Part shown: piece after piece, positions 36,030 to 45,623 of the stretch | Layout of the letters: each line of letters begins with the position of its first letter | Numbering within the stretch: position 1 is the stretch's first letter | NCBI RefSeq assembly: GCF_007860125.1 | Contig: NZ_SJPW01000007.1 | Coordinates: 310,001 to 374,000, forward strand | Length of the DNA stretch: 64,000 nt | Source of the DNA: Rubripirellula tenax | GTDB taxonomy: Bacteria; Planctomycetota; Planctomycetia; Pirellulales; Pirellulaceae | Reading direction: 5' to 3' | Notes under the pieces: model-generated | What the model was told of the DNA's origin: nothing | Database searches by the model: none | Seen by the model: the letters and a program-made list of their open reading frames with translations, nothing else | Position numbers and translations under genes: made by a program

Positions 36030-38459
36030 TTGTTCCTTTTTCCAGCCCTCACGATCGGTTTTTTGTTCGTCGTGGTGCCGCTGTTGGTCCACTTGATCAA
36101 CATGCTTCGGCATCGCCGACAAGCGTGGGCAGCAATGGATTTTTTGCTGGCCAGTTATCGCAAGCAGAAAAAATGGATTCGTTTACGTCAGCTGCTGCTA
36201 TTGCTTTCACGTTTGGCTGCCGCTGCCCTGTTGATCGCGATGCTGTGCGGTTGGACCGGCGGCGGGCGCACGTTCGGTATTCTAGGTTCGGCGACGACAC
36301 ATCATGTGGTCGTCCTTGATGACAGCTATTCCATGGGCGATGCCAGCGTCAATACAAATGGGACGTTGGAGGCGGGCGAAGCCAACGCGAGCGCATACGC
36401 GAGATCATTGGGAGCACTCCAGGACTTGACGCGTCGATTGGCAACGGACGACGGCATCCACCAGTTAACGGTCATCCGAGCAAGCCGCGCCGCCATGCTG
36501 ACTCGCAGCGGCAGCGAGTCAGCCGACGTCGCGGCCGATCTTTCGGCGCAAACGATTACCAGCGACGTTCGCTTGATCAGCCGAATCATGGCGACGGGTC
36601 CCTCATCGATTCGGACCGATCTGGTTCCTGCACTCGACCAAGTCACCGAGTTGACCAACGCGACACCGGCCGATGCCAAGTACTTGTATATCGCAAGTGA
36701 TTTTCGCCAACGCGATTGGGGCAATTCCGAACGCTTGGCCGCAGCGATGCGGAAGCTGGACGGCGACGTCTCGATACGCATGATCGACTGCGCTGCGCCA
36801 CCGGCACCCAACTTGGCGATCACCGATATTTCGCCCGCACAGGACGTGTGGGTCGCCGGCGTTCCGGTCGTTGTTCGAGTGAAAGTGAAAAACTATTCCG
36901 CGTCGCCGGTCAAAAACGTTCCGCTGACCACCCGCGTCATCCGCTATTCATCCGATGTCGTGATGACCGATCCGACGCGTCAATTCAGCGGCGAAGTTGA
37001 GTCGATGCCATCGATCGTGATCGAATCGTTAGCAGCAGGCGAAGAGACCACCAAGAGTTTTCAGGTCTTCGTCACTCAAACGGGCACCCACGCGATCGAA
37101 GCCAAGTTGCCCGACGATTCTCTTGCGATCGACAACGTTCGTTCATGCACGCTGCCCCTTTCGGATGTTGAAAAGGTTCTGGTGATCGACGGTGATACCG
37201 ACCGTCGCGGTGCCTATCACATCGCGTCGGTATTGAATCCTGGAAGCCAAGTGCGCATCGGCGCAATCCCCGACATTCAGCCGCCATCGTATTTGCGTTC
37301 GGCAACGCTAGAAACCCTCGCACCCTATCGTGCCATTTATTTGGTGGACGTTGACGAAATCGGCGAGAACGCGGCCGACTCGCTATCGAAATATGTACGC
37401 CGTGGTGGAGGTCTGGCGTGGTTCCTGGGTGGTTCGATCGACCGCGAGACGTACAACCGAGTCCTATTGGGACAGGATCGTGCGTTGCTGCCTGCTCCGC
37501 TTGGATCATCACTTCCATTGCCGCCGGGATCCGATTCGCAGTCCGACGTCGGGCTGGGCGAATCGGCATCGACGCTGCTGTCGCCTCTTCAAGCGGTCGG
37601 CGAAAGCGCCCTGGCACTGGTTGGGTTGTCGCAATCGTGGCAACTCGAAACGGCACCGCTACAGAACGAACTCGATGTTGATAGGCCGCGGGTTCAAACC
37701 GTGCTGACTCGCCGCGACGGCTTGCCCTTGGTAACGCTTCACGATGTAGGACGGGGGCGCGTGATCACGGCGCTCACCGGACTGGATGGATCGTGGACGA
37801 ATTGGCCGGGTGATCCGACCTTTGTGGTCTTCCTTTTGCAATCCAACGCGATGCTGTGGAGCGGTGCTGCCCCGCCGACGCACCGTATGATCGACGATCC
37901 GATCGACAAACGATTGTCCGCTCGTGACTATGCCCCCGAAGCCTCGTATGTTCCCGCCGTCAACGAACCGCCGCGCGTGCCGATGGAGATCACGGCCACG
38001 GAACAGACCGAAAAAGCTACCGCCGAGTCTTCTGTCATCACGTTCGGCCTCAATCCCAGCGAAATGGTGATCGAAGGACAGGACAACGTCGACGAAATTC
38101 TCCGCCCCGGAATTTCCGAGTGGGTACTGGTACGATCCGATGGGCGAACCGAAGTCGTTCCCGTTGCTTCGGTAATTCACGCCGGCGAAGGCGAACTCGA
38201 TCGCGCCGATCCCGCCGAAGTTGCTCAACAGTTTCTACCGCTTGAGCTGCAATTCGTGACCAGCAGCGATTGGAGCGAGCAGAACCAAACGGCAGGCAGT
38301 TCGACCATCACATTGTTACTCTTGTCGCTGCTCGTTGCCATTTTGGCTGCCGAACAGACGCTCGCCTACTGGGCCAGCTACCACGTCAAACCGACCGGAG
38401 CCAAGGCGCTGGCAAAATCACAGATGCCAGCCGCCTCGACACTGGGAGGCCAATCATGA
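36030..38459 (+). CDS. BatA-like membrane protein with von Willebrand domain
   Basis: An 809-residue protein. The N-terminus is the double-helix aerotolerance/BatA-type anchor (LFVVVPLLVHLINMLRHRR, then a second helix at about 55-75). A VWA-like region has DDSYSM near residue 95. The middle has CARDB-like beta domains (VWVAGVPVVVRVKVKNY), then a class I amidotransferase-like segment (KVLVIDGDTD), and a last helix near residue 760. The start is TTG at 36030; the next in-frame ATG would remove the anchor helix. It overlaps the next gene by four bases. Confidence 0.82.
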   Translation: MFLFPALTIGFLFVVVPLLVHLINMLRHRRQAWAAMDFLLASYRKQKKWIRLRQLLLLLSRLAAAALLIAMLCGWTGGGRTFGILGSATTHHVVVLDDSYSMGDASVNTNGTLEAGEANASAYARSLGALQDLTRRLATDDGIHQLTVIRASRAAMLTRSGSESADVAADLSAQTITSDVRLISRIMATGPSSIRTDLVPALDQVTELTNATPADAKYLYIASDFRQRDWGNSERLAAAMRKLDGDVSIRMIDCAAPPAPNLAITDISPAQDVWVAGVPVVVRVKVKNYSASPVKNVPLTTRVIRYSSDVVMTDPTRQFSGEVESMPSIVIESLAAGEETTKSFQVFVTQTGTHAIEAKLPDDSLAIDNVRSCTLPLSDVEKVLVIDGDTDRRGAYHIASVLNPGSQVRIGAIPDIQPPSYLRSATLETLAPYRAIYLVDVDEIGENAADSLSKYVRRGGGLAWFLGGSIDRETYNRVLLGQDRALLPAPLGSSLPLPPGSDSQSDVGLGESASTLLSPLQAVGESALALVGLSQSWQLETAPLQNELDVDRPRVQTVLTRRDGLPLVTLHDVGRGRVITALTGLDGSWTNWPGDPTFVVFLLQSNAMLWSGAAPPTHRMIDDPIDKRLSARDYAPEASYVPAVNEPPRVPMEITATEQTEKATAESSVITFGLNPSEMVIEGQDNVDEILRPGISEWVLVRSDGRTEVVPVASVIHAGEGELDRADPAEVAQQFLPLELQFVTSSDWSEQNQTAGSSTITLLLLSLLVAILAAEQTLAYWASYHVKPTGAKALAKSQMPAASTLGGQS

Positions 38460-41212
38460 ACGGAACCGATACAAGTCAAATCGTTTATGAATTTGTGCGA
38501 GCCAACTCGTTGGAAGGTTGGTGGGTTTGGGCCTTGTTGGTCGCTGCTTTGGCGACCGCGTTATGGGCTTGCATTCGGTATTACCGCCGCGACGTTGCCG
38601 AACTCTCGGTACCCATTCGCGCCGTGCTGGTCGGACTGCGAGTCGCAACGGTCATCGCGTTGGTTTTCTTTTTCTTCGACCTACAACGTCGCGCACAACG
38701 AATGGTGACGCGTCCCAGCGAGGTTGCCGTTCTGGTCGACACCAGCCAAAGCATGTCGTTGCCATCGGGCTCCGCAATTAGCACTCAAAGCCGATCCGAA
38801 CGCGTCGAACAATTGCTGAAGCAAACCGATGTGCTGGATTCTCTTTCCAAAGAGCACCGCGTTTCCGTTTACGGCTTTGGCGACGATTCACAACCGCGGC
38901 TGATTCAGTCCCTGGGCATCGGTACCGATCGTGAACCCGAAAACTCCGTCGAAGCCAACAACACAGACCTTTCTAAACCGGCAATGGTAGGTTCGCTGTT
39001 GATTGCAATCGGAGCGGTTTTTGCGGTCTTGTCATTGTTGATCGGCGCCGCGGGACGTGGTGCGTCCGTCGGTCCGTGGGTGCTGTCCAGTGCAGTTTGC
39101 TTGATACCCGGGATCATCACGCTGGGGACCACCTACTGCGTCCGCACCGAACAAACATTGACGCAATTGATGGGAATCGACGCTCCCACGCCAGATGATC
39201 CAGACGACAAAACAGATCCCCAACCGGAGCCCGACCAGCCGATTCGAGTGATCGATTGGAACGATGCCATCGCCGCGTCGGCGCCGCAAACACATATCGG
39301 CGACGCGATTCGCGGCGTGCTGGCCGACCATGATCCGTCGACTTTGGCCGGGATCGTCCTGGTTTCAGACGGGCAAGCCAACGGCGGCAGCGATATGGGG
39401 ACGGCCGTAGCGTCGGCGCGGCGCAGCGAAGTCGCTGTTTATCCGGTCGGCTTGGGCAGCAGCGATGCGCCAACGAACATTCGCGTCGTCGACTTGGATG
39501 CACCCCGACGCGTCTATCCGGGTGACAAATTTGCGATCACGGCCGTGCTGCAGGCGAGCGGATCGAAGCCATTGGAAGTCGAGGTGCAGTTGCTCGACGG
39601 CCTGGACAATACGTCGACCGAGAACGGGCAAGACGATTCGCGACAAGCGGATGGAAAGATTAAACCGCCCGGTGATGTCGTCGACTCACAAACCGTCCAA
39701 GTCAACAACGACGGCACACTGACGGGGATTCGTTTTGAACTTGAGCCGGAATCCGTCGGCCGACGTCGACTGGCGATCCGAGTCATTGCACCAGCCGAAG
39801 ATCAAAACGATCGTGATGATTTGCGCGACGCCCGCTACGAAGTGGTCTCTCGCAAATTGCGCGTGCTGGCGATCGCCGGTGGCCCGACTCGCGAGTACCG
39901 GTTCGTTCGAAATTTGCTTTACCGCGATAAGTCGGTCGAAATCGATGCATGGTTACAGACCGGACAACCCGGGATCAGTCAAGATGCCGATCGGTTGCTA
40001 ACCACGTTTCCGGAAACGGCGGAGGAGCTATTCGAATACGACGCGATCGCCATGTTCGATCCGAATTGGAATAGCCTTTCGGCGGAAGATTTGGAACTGC
40101 TTGATCGATGGATATCCCAACAAGCCGGCGGCATGATTCTTGTCGCCGGACCGGTCTATCACCCGCAATGGATTCGTCGCCAAACGGACCCGAGAGTCGC
40201 TCGGATTCGCGGATTCTTTCCTGTCAATCTGTCGACGCAATCACCACTGTTGTCGGGAGGCCGTCAGGGCGGCGAGACGGCGTGGCCGCCTAAATTCACT
40301 CCCGAGGCGCGTCGTGCAGAATTCCTGTGGATCGCCGAGGCTCCCGAAGACAGCTTCGATGTCTGGGATGACTTCGATGGCGTATATGATTACGTCGATG
40401 CAAAGAGCGCCAAACCGGGTGCGAAAGTCTATAGCTACTTCAGCGATCCGACGACCGAAATCGCGGGCTCCTTACCCGTCTATCAGGCGTCACAGTTCTA
40501 CGGTGCCGGACGGATTTTCTTTCAGGGCAGTGGCGAGATGTGGCGACTGCGAGGCGAAAGCGACGCGTACTTTGACAGTTTCTATACCAAGCTGGTCCGT
40601 TGGGTCAGCGAGGGTCGACTGCTGCGTGACAGCAACCGCGGTATCTTGATGGTTGATACATCGCGAGCCATGGTTGGGGACACGATCACCGTTCGCGCCG
40701 TCTTGTCGGATGAACAATTCGAACCATTGGACGTTCCCGAAGTACGCGCAAAACTACTGGCGCCCAGCGGCCGCATCGACGATCTGCGCCTGAATCCGCT
40801 CAAGGGCGAACCCCGCGCCGGCACCTATGGTGGTCGCTTTGTTGTCCGCGAAGCTGGCAGTTACGAGATCCGATTGACGCTTGGTGATGCGCTCGACGAA
40901 CAAGTCGTTCGGCAAAGCGTGCAAGTTCGATTACCCACCATTGAATTGGAGCGTCCCAAACGCAATGACGTTGATCTAGAACAGTTCGCATCCATGACCG
41001 GTGGCGTCTACTTGCCAATCAATGATGACGTGACCGACGAATCGATCGCTACGGCTCTGGTTTCGAATCTGAAACCACAGCCGCAAACAACGATTCTGCC
41101 AGGGACACCAGACATCGACTTCAACCGACGCCGAAATGCCGTTCTGATGTGGTTGATCGGAACGATGTTGACGATGGAGTGGGTCACCCGTCGACTGCAC
41201 CGATTGGCGTAA
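38456..41212 (+). CDS. Large membrane-anchored von Willebrand/amidotransferase-like protein
   Basis: A 918-residue protein. Helices near residues 20-40 and 55-75, a von Willebrand MIDAS motif DTSQSM at about 100, a further pair of hydrophobic segments (about 180-230), a second VWA-like part with VSDGQANGGSD, a beta-domain, and an amidotransferase-like fold beginning RVLAIAGGPTREYRFV. One more hydrophobic segment is close to the C-terminus. The start is fixed by the ATGA overlap with the upstream gene. It closes the MoxR operon; partner function in assembly or export is inferred. Confidence 0.82.
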   Translation: MNGTDTSQIVYEFVRANSLEGWWVWALLVAALATALWACIRYYRRDVAELSVPIRAVLVGLRVATVIALVFFFFDLQRRAQRMVTRPSEVAVLVDTSQSMSLPSGSAISTQSRSERVEQLLKQTDVLDSLSKEHRVSVYGFGDDSQPRLIQSLGIGTDREPENSVEANNTDLSKPAMVGSLLIAIGAVFAVLSLLIGAAGRGASVGPWVLSSAVCLIPGIITLGTTYCVRTEQTLTQLMGIDAPTPDDPDDKTDPQPEPDQPIRVIDWNDAIAASAPQTHIGDAIRGVLADHDPSTLAGIVLVSDGQANGGSDMGTAVASARRSEVAVYPVGLGSSDAPTNIRVVDLDAPRRVYPGDKFAITAVLQASGSKPLEVEVQLLDGLDNTSTENGQDDSRQADGKIKPPGDVVDSQTVQVNNDGTLTGIRFELEPESVGRRRLAIRVIAPAEDQNDRDDLRDARYEVVSRKLRVLAIAGGPTREYRFVRNLLYRDKSVEIDAWLQTGQPGISQDADRLLTTFPETAEELFEYDAIAMFDPNWNSLSAEDLELLDRWISQQAGGMILVAGPVYHPQWIRRQTDPRVARIRGFFPVNLSTQSPLLSGGRQGGETAWPPKFTPEARRAEFLWIAEAPEDSFDVWDDFDGVYDYVDAKSAKPGAKVYSYFSDPTTEIAGSLPVYQASQFYGAGRIFFQGSGEMWRLRGESDAYFDSFYTKLVRWVSEGRLLRDSNRGILMVDTSRAMVGDTITVRAVLSDEQFEPLDVPEVRAKLLAPSGRIDDLRLNPLKGEPRAGTYGGRFVVREAGSYEIRLTLGDALDEQVVRQSVQVRLPTIELERPKRNDVDLEQFASMTGGVYLPINDDVTDESIATALVSNLKPQPQTTILPGTPDIDFNRRRNAVLMWLIGTMLTMEWVTRRLHRLA

Positions 41213-41266
41213 GTGATTGGCAGCACGCTTCGTTCTTACGACCATCATGACCGTGGTGTCGTTCCG

Positions 41267-42979
41267 TTAACGCTTGCCTCGGCCGGGCTGGTTTTTCGGA
41301 TTTAGCGGCAGCACGTTTGCTCGCTGAGCATACGCCATCCACATGGCCACGAGCTCTTTAACGCGTTCGGGCTTTTCGAGACTCAGATCGTTTTGTTCAC
41401 TACGGTCGACCGAGATGTCGTACAGTTCCCATTTGCCGTTCTTGCCTTTCGCGACCAGCTTTTCGTTGCCGACGCGAATCGCTCGGTTACCTTCGTGTTC
41501 CCAATAGATCGCCTCGCGCTCAATGGAATTGCCATCGAACGTGGGAACCAAACTTTTTCCTTCCATCGGCTTGATCGTTTGCCCGCCGTGGAACGTGGTC
41601 GGATAGGTTGCGCCGGCAACATCAACGGCCGTCGCCATCAAATCGATCAAGTGGCTTGGTGTGCTTTCCAATTCACCGTGACGGCGGATGCCTTCAGGCC
41701 AGTGCGCGATCAGCGGCGTCGCGATTCCCCCTTCGTGAACATAGTGCTTGTATTCGCGAAAGGGCGTGTTGGAAACCGTCGCCCAGCCTTCGCCATAACC
41801 GATCGCTGTATCCGCAGGTCCGGCCATCGCCCCCTTGCCCGTTCGCATCGGAAATCCGTCACGAGACTGTTTGGGCGTCATATCGGGCTGGAGATAGTCA
41901 TCCGCCAACACCGCCATCGTCGGTGCGGCGGCACGAGGCCCACCCATGCCGCCGCGGCCGTAACCTTCGGCGCATCCGCCGTTGTCTTGGAAGAAACAGA
42001 TCAACGTATTCTCGATCTCGCCCGTCTCTTTCAGTGATTCGATCAACCGTCCGATCCCTTGGTCCATGTTGTCGATCATCGCCGCGTAGACCTCCATGTT
42101 TCGCTTATCCCAGTCCCAATAGGTCAATTCTTTTTTGTTGTCAGGGATCGGCCAATTGACCGTATCGGACTTTGTGATCAGACCGAGATCAAGCATTTTT
42201 TGGTAACGCATGTTACGGATCGAATCGTAGCCCTGGTCGTACTTACCTTCGTGCTTAGCGATGTCATGTTCTAGGGCGTGCATCGGCCAGTGAGCCGCAG
42301 TGAAAGCGACGTACATAAAGAACGGTTGATCGCCGTTGTCGTAATGATGTTCGCGAACGAATCGCGACGCATGATCGGCGATCGCATCGGTGTAGTAGAA
42401 CGTACCGTTGGCCATCTGATCCGGCGTGTACTCGGGATCGGTCAGCGGCGAAACAAATTGGTTGTCACGAGTCAGTGTGTTGGGATCAAAGAAACTTCCG
42501 GCACCGTGGATCGTTCCGTAGAAACGATCAAACCCACGTTGCAGCGGCCAGTTGTGCTTGTCCGCTTCGGTCTTTGGATCAACTTGCTTTGTCACGTGCC
42601 ATTTGCCGGCCATGTAGGTCCGATAACCTGCCGGCTTCAATGCCTCGGCAATCGTCACGCAATTTCGATTGAGTTCACCGCGGTAACCGTCGAACCCTCG
42701 GTCATCCATCATGTGACCGACGCCCGCTTGATGAGGATAAAGCCCCGACATCAAACTCGCCCGCGTGGGACAACACCGACCCGTGTTGTAAAACTGGGTA
42801 AAACGCAGGCCCTTGGACGCCAATGAGTCCAAGTGGGGCGTCGGTATCTCGCTGCCATAGCAACCAATATCGGAAAACCCCATGTCATCGGACAGAATAT
42901 AGATGATGTTAGGCTTGTCGGCGGCGATAGCGACGCTCGACGACGTCAACAAACACAGAACCAAACAATAGAATCGCAT
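41267..42979 (-). CDS. Secreted arylsulfatase-type sulfatase
   Basis: A 570-residue protein with a signal peptide (MRFYCLVLCLLTSSSVAIAA). The N-terminal metal site is PNIIYILSDDMGFSDIG, and the formylglycine motif is CPTRASLMSG with Cys70, which must be converted to formylglycine by a separate enzyme. Later segments YMAGKWHVT and FFQDNGGCAEGYG hold further active-site residues. It hydrolyses sulfate esters; planctomycetes use many such enzymes on algal polysaccharides. The upstream in-frame start at 43081 would hide the signal peptide, so 42979 was chosen. Confidence 0.9.
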   Translation of the reverse strand: MRFYCLVLCLLTSSSVAIAADKPNIIYILSDDMGFSDIGCYGSEIPTPHLDSLASKGLRFTQFYNTGRCCPTRASLMSGLYPHQAGVGHMMDDRGFDGYRGELNRNCVTIAEALKPAGYRTYMAGKWHVTKQVDPKTEADKHNWPLQRGFDRFYGTIHGAGSFFDPNTLTRDNQFVSPLTDPEYTPDQMANGTFYYTDAIADHASRFVREHHYDNGDQPFFMYVAFTAAHWPMHALEHDIAKHEGKYDQGYDSIRNMRYQKMLDLGLITKSDTVNWPIPDNKKELTYWDWDKRNMEVYAAMIDNMDQGIGRLIESLKETGEIENTLICFFQDNGGCAEGYGRGGMGGPRAAAPTMAVLADDYLQPDMTPKQSRDGFPMRTGKGAMAGPADTAIGYGEGWATVSNTPFREYKHYVHEGGIATPLIAHWPEGIRRHGELESTPSHLIDLMATAVDVAGATYPTTFHGGQTIKPMEGKSLVPTFDGNSIEREAIYWEHEGNRAIRVGNEKLVAKGKNGKWELYDISVDRSEQNDLSLEKPERVKELVAMWMAYAQRANVLPLNPKNQPGRGKR

Positions 42980-43037
42980 TAAAAAGCTCGAGGCGATCGT
43001 GGAAGAAAATCGTAGAACGGATAAACAGAATACACGC

Positions 43038-44669
43038 ATGTGGATTTGCAAATCGACGCAAACGAGGATTTCATCGATCATTGTCGTGAATCATCTGACG
43101 CAGTACGCCAGCTTGCCGTTGTTTGCAGTGTTGTCGATAGCGATGATTTCAGTTTCAAATTCTGATGCCCTCGCGGCCGGTGGAATCTTGAACCTAACGG
43201 TTCACGACGAAGATTCAGGCGCACCGACCACAACACGAGCGGAGATCGTGCGAGTCGATAAGCCCGACAAACCAATGCCGATCCGAAAAACGGTCCCGGC
43301 CGGGATGGGAATCGTGTTGGATCGGGCCCTTGAGCTATCAGTGCCCGATGGTGCGTACATTTTCCGCATGATCCGTGGCCCTGAATACAGAATCATCACG
43401 GGCAATTTCACGCTCGAAAGATCAAGCCTGGACGACCACAACGTCGATCTACCCAGGATGATCGACATGCAATCCAAGGGCTGGACCAGCGGTGACTGCT
43501 GCGTTGTAACCTCGCCGTACAGCTTGCCGCTGCGGATGGTTGCCGAGGACCTGCACGTTGCGGCGGCGCTAGGACACGTTGACGCAAAGCCGATCGCAGG
43601 ACGTGACCGCGACGATCCGCCGACGATCGATCCGATGTGGATCCGTGAAGATGCAAAGCACCGCGACGGATTGGTCTTTTATGGCATTGACCCCGCCTCG
43701 TCCGATTCACCAGATGAAACGAATCGTGAAGCAATGGATGTTTCCACATACGACCCAAGCATCAAGATTGCGATCGAGAACCCATTTGCGTGGCCTTTGC
43801 CTATTTGGTTGGCAAGCGACCGAATCGATGGGCTTTTTGTCATGGGCGATTGGTTGCGTCTGGATCGCAAGGTGTTGTCGGTGAAAGACGGCCGTGAAAC
43901 GACCGGCTTGATCAAGGGCACGACGCAGGCGGTGGGACGGTGGGCTGAACGAATCTATTGGAACACGCTCGAAGCGGGGTTTCGGATTCCGCCAATGGCC
44001 GGAAGCGGCAACGAAAGCGGTGCATCGCCCGTCGGCTACAACCGGCTGTACGTGACAGCCCCAATCGGAAGCTATCGCAACGACGGTTCGGCGGAAACTG
44101 CCCGTGAAGGAAACTCCGTTGCGAACGAAGATGCTTGGTGGCGAGCCGCGTGGAACGGTCAAAGTGTCGCGACAAACGGCCCGATGCTGCGACCGATGCT
44201 GGGCGGCGAAATCCCAGGCCACGTCTTTACCGCTACCCAAGGCGAAGCATTGCAACTGCAACCCGAAGTTGACTTGTCGACGCGAGATCCCGTCGACTAC
44301 CTGGAAGTCGTTCACAATGGACAAGTCCACTACAAAGCCAAACTCGACGAGTTTGCCCGAGCCGGTGGAGTGATCCCGCCGTTGGTCGTCCGCGAAAGTG
44401 GATGGGTCGTCATGCGGGTGGTGACGTTGTTCGATGATCACTACAGGTTCGCGACCAGCGCCCCGTGGCACATCGAATTCGATGGTCATCGCCGAGTGAC
44501 CTCGGAAGCGGTACAGTTTTTCCAACTGTGGCAGAACGAATACGAAGAACGGCTAAAAAAACTCCCCCCCGACGAACTGACCCAATACATTCCACAAGTC
44601 AAAACGGCCCGCGAATTTTGGTCCCAACGATCGTCGGAAGCGGTCGACGCCACCGGCATGCGTCCCTGA
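43038..44669 (+). CDS. Secreted PHP/CehA-like protein without metal-binding histidines
   Basis: A 543-residue exported protein with a hydrophobic signal segment near residues 22-45. After a beta-domain, the phrase MQSKGWTSGDCCVVTSPYSL stands where CehA/McbA-type PHP metallohydrolases have a GDLHxH metal site; the histidines are missing. The later part still reads like the family (AEDLHVAAALGHV and LFVMGDWLRLD). It may be a catalytically inactive binding protein. The start is ATG 43038 or GTG 42999. It diverges from the sulfatase with only 58 bases between the start codons. Confidence 0.6.
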   Translation: MWICKSTQTRISSIIVVNHLTQYASLPLFAVLSIAMISVSNSDALAAGGILNLTVHDEDSGAPTTTRAEIVRVDKPDKPMPIRKTVPAGMGIVLDRALELSVPDGAYIFRMIRGPEYRIITGNFTLERSSLDDHNVDLPRMIDMQSKGWTSGDCCVVTSPYSLPLRMVAEDLHVAAALGHVDAKPIAGRDRDDPPTIDPMWIREDAKHRDGLVFYGIDPASSDSPDETNREAMDVSTYDPSIKIAIENPFAWPLPIWLASDRIDGLFVMGDWLRLDRKVLSVKDGRETTGLIKGTTQAVGRWAERIYWNTLEAGFRIPPMAGSGNESGASPVGYNRLYVTAPIGSYRNDGSAETAREGNSVANEDAWWRAAWNGQSVATNGPMLRPMLGGEIPGHVFTATQGEALQLQPEVDLSTRDPVDYLEVVHNGQVHYKAKLDEFARAGGVIPPLVVRESGWVVMRVVTLFDDHYRFATSAPWHIEFDGHRRVTSEAVQFFQLWQNEYEERLKKLPPDELTQYIPQVKTAREFWSQRSSEAVDATGMRP

Positions 44670-44738
44670 TTTGCCGACCTGGACGGGCTCTCTGGTGACG
44701 GGTTTCGCAACTCATGCCGATTGGCGAAACTAGCGGCC

Positions 44739-45623
44739 ATGAAATCGATCGCTGCAGACCTTTTGCCCTATTCGTCCGCCGAGCTTGACCTCGGCCGTCA
44801 CACGCTGCGCTATTTGGATGAAGGAGACGGTGAACGTACGATCCTTTGCGTCCACGGAAACCCGACATGGAGTTTCTATTGGCGACGGGTGATCGACCGA
44901 TTCTCGCCTTCGATGCGAGTCGTTGCCGTCGACCATCTGGGTTGTGGCCGGAGCGACAAGCCGCCACGAGACGACTTTGCCTACACGATGGCGGCCCACC
45001 GAGACAACTTGGTCAAGTTGATCGATCATCTGGATTTGAAAAATGTGACGCTGCTGGCGCACGACTGGGGCGGCGCGATCGGATTGTCGTCGTTGGTCCA
45101 GCGGCACAGTCGCTTCGAACGAATCATGCTGCTCAATACCGCCGCATTCCCACCGCCGTACCTGCCGTGGCGGATCGCGGCGTGCCGCATCCCAGTAATC
45201 GGCAAGGCTGCGGTACGCGGCGGAAATGCGTTCGCGCGAGCCGCAATCACCATGGCCATGGACCGAAATCGGATGACGCCCGACGTCGCCAAAGGGTTGT
45301 TGGCGCCCTACAACAATTGGGAAAATCGAGTCGCGATCGACGCTTTCGTGCAAGACATCCCGATGCACCCGAGTCACCCGACCTACCAGACACTTGCCGA
45401 TTTAGAAAACGAACTGCCGGGCCTTGCGGACATGCCATCATTGTTGGTGTGGGGCATGAAAGATTGGTGTTTTCGTCCGGAGTGCCTGCGTCGTTTCCAG
45501 TCCGTTTGGCCGAGTGCGACATCCGTCGAGATCGCGGATGCCGGCCACTATGTTATCGAGGATGCCCCCGACGAGACGCTTGACGCAATCGATACCTTCT
45601 TGTCGCAAACGACCGATGGTTGA
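44739..45623 (+). CDS. Alpha/beta hydrolase, haloalkane dehalogenase/OleB-like
   Basis: A 294-residue alpha/beta hydrolase. The oxyanion-hole segment is VHGNPTWSFYWR; the nucleophile elbow is AHDWGG with Asp109; the catalytic His is His270 in AGHYVIEDAP. An Asp nucleophile is the mark of haloalkane dehalogenases, epoxide hydrolases and OleB (beta-lactone decarboxylase). HGNPTWSFYWR and the AHDWGG elbow fit dehalogenases or OleB better than epoxide hydrolases. The start at 44739 was preferred to a TTG at 44721. It overlaps the next gene by eight bases. Confidence 0.8.
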   Translation: MKSIAADLLPYSSAELDLGRHTLRYLDEGDGERTILCVHGNPTWSFYWRRVIDRFSPSMRVVAVDHLGCGRSDKPPRDDFAYTMAAHRDNLVKLIDHLDLKNVTLLAHDWGGAIGLSSLVQRHSRFERIMLLNTAAFPPPYLPWRIAACRIPVIGKAAVRGGNAFARAAITMAMDRNRMTPDVAKGLLAPYNNWENRVAIDAFVQDIPMHPSHPTYQTLADLENELPGLADMPSLLVWGMKDWCFRPECLRRFQSVWPSATSVEIADAGHYVIEDAPDETLDAIDTFLSQTTDG

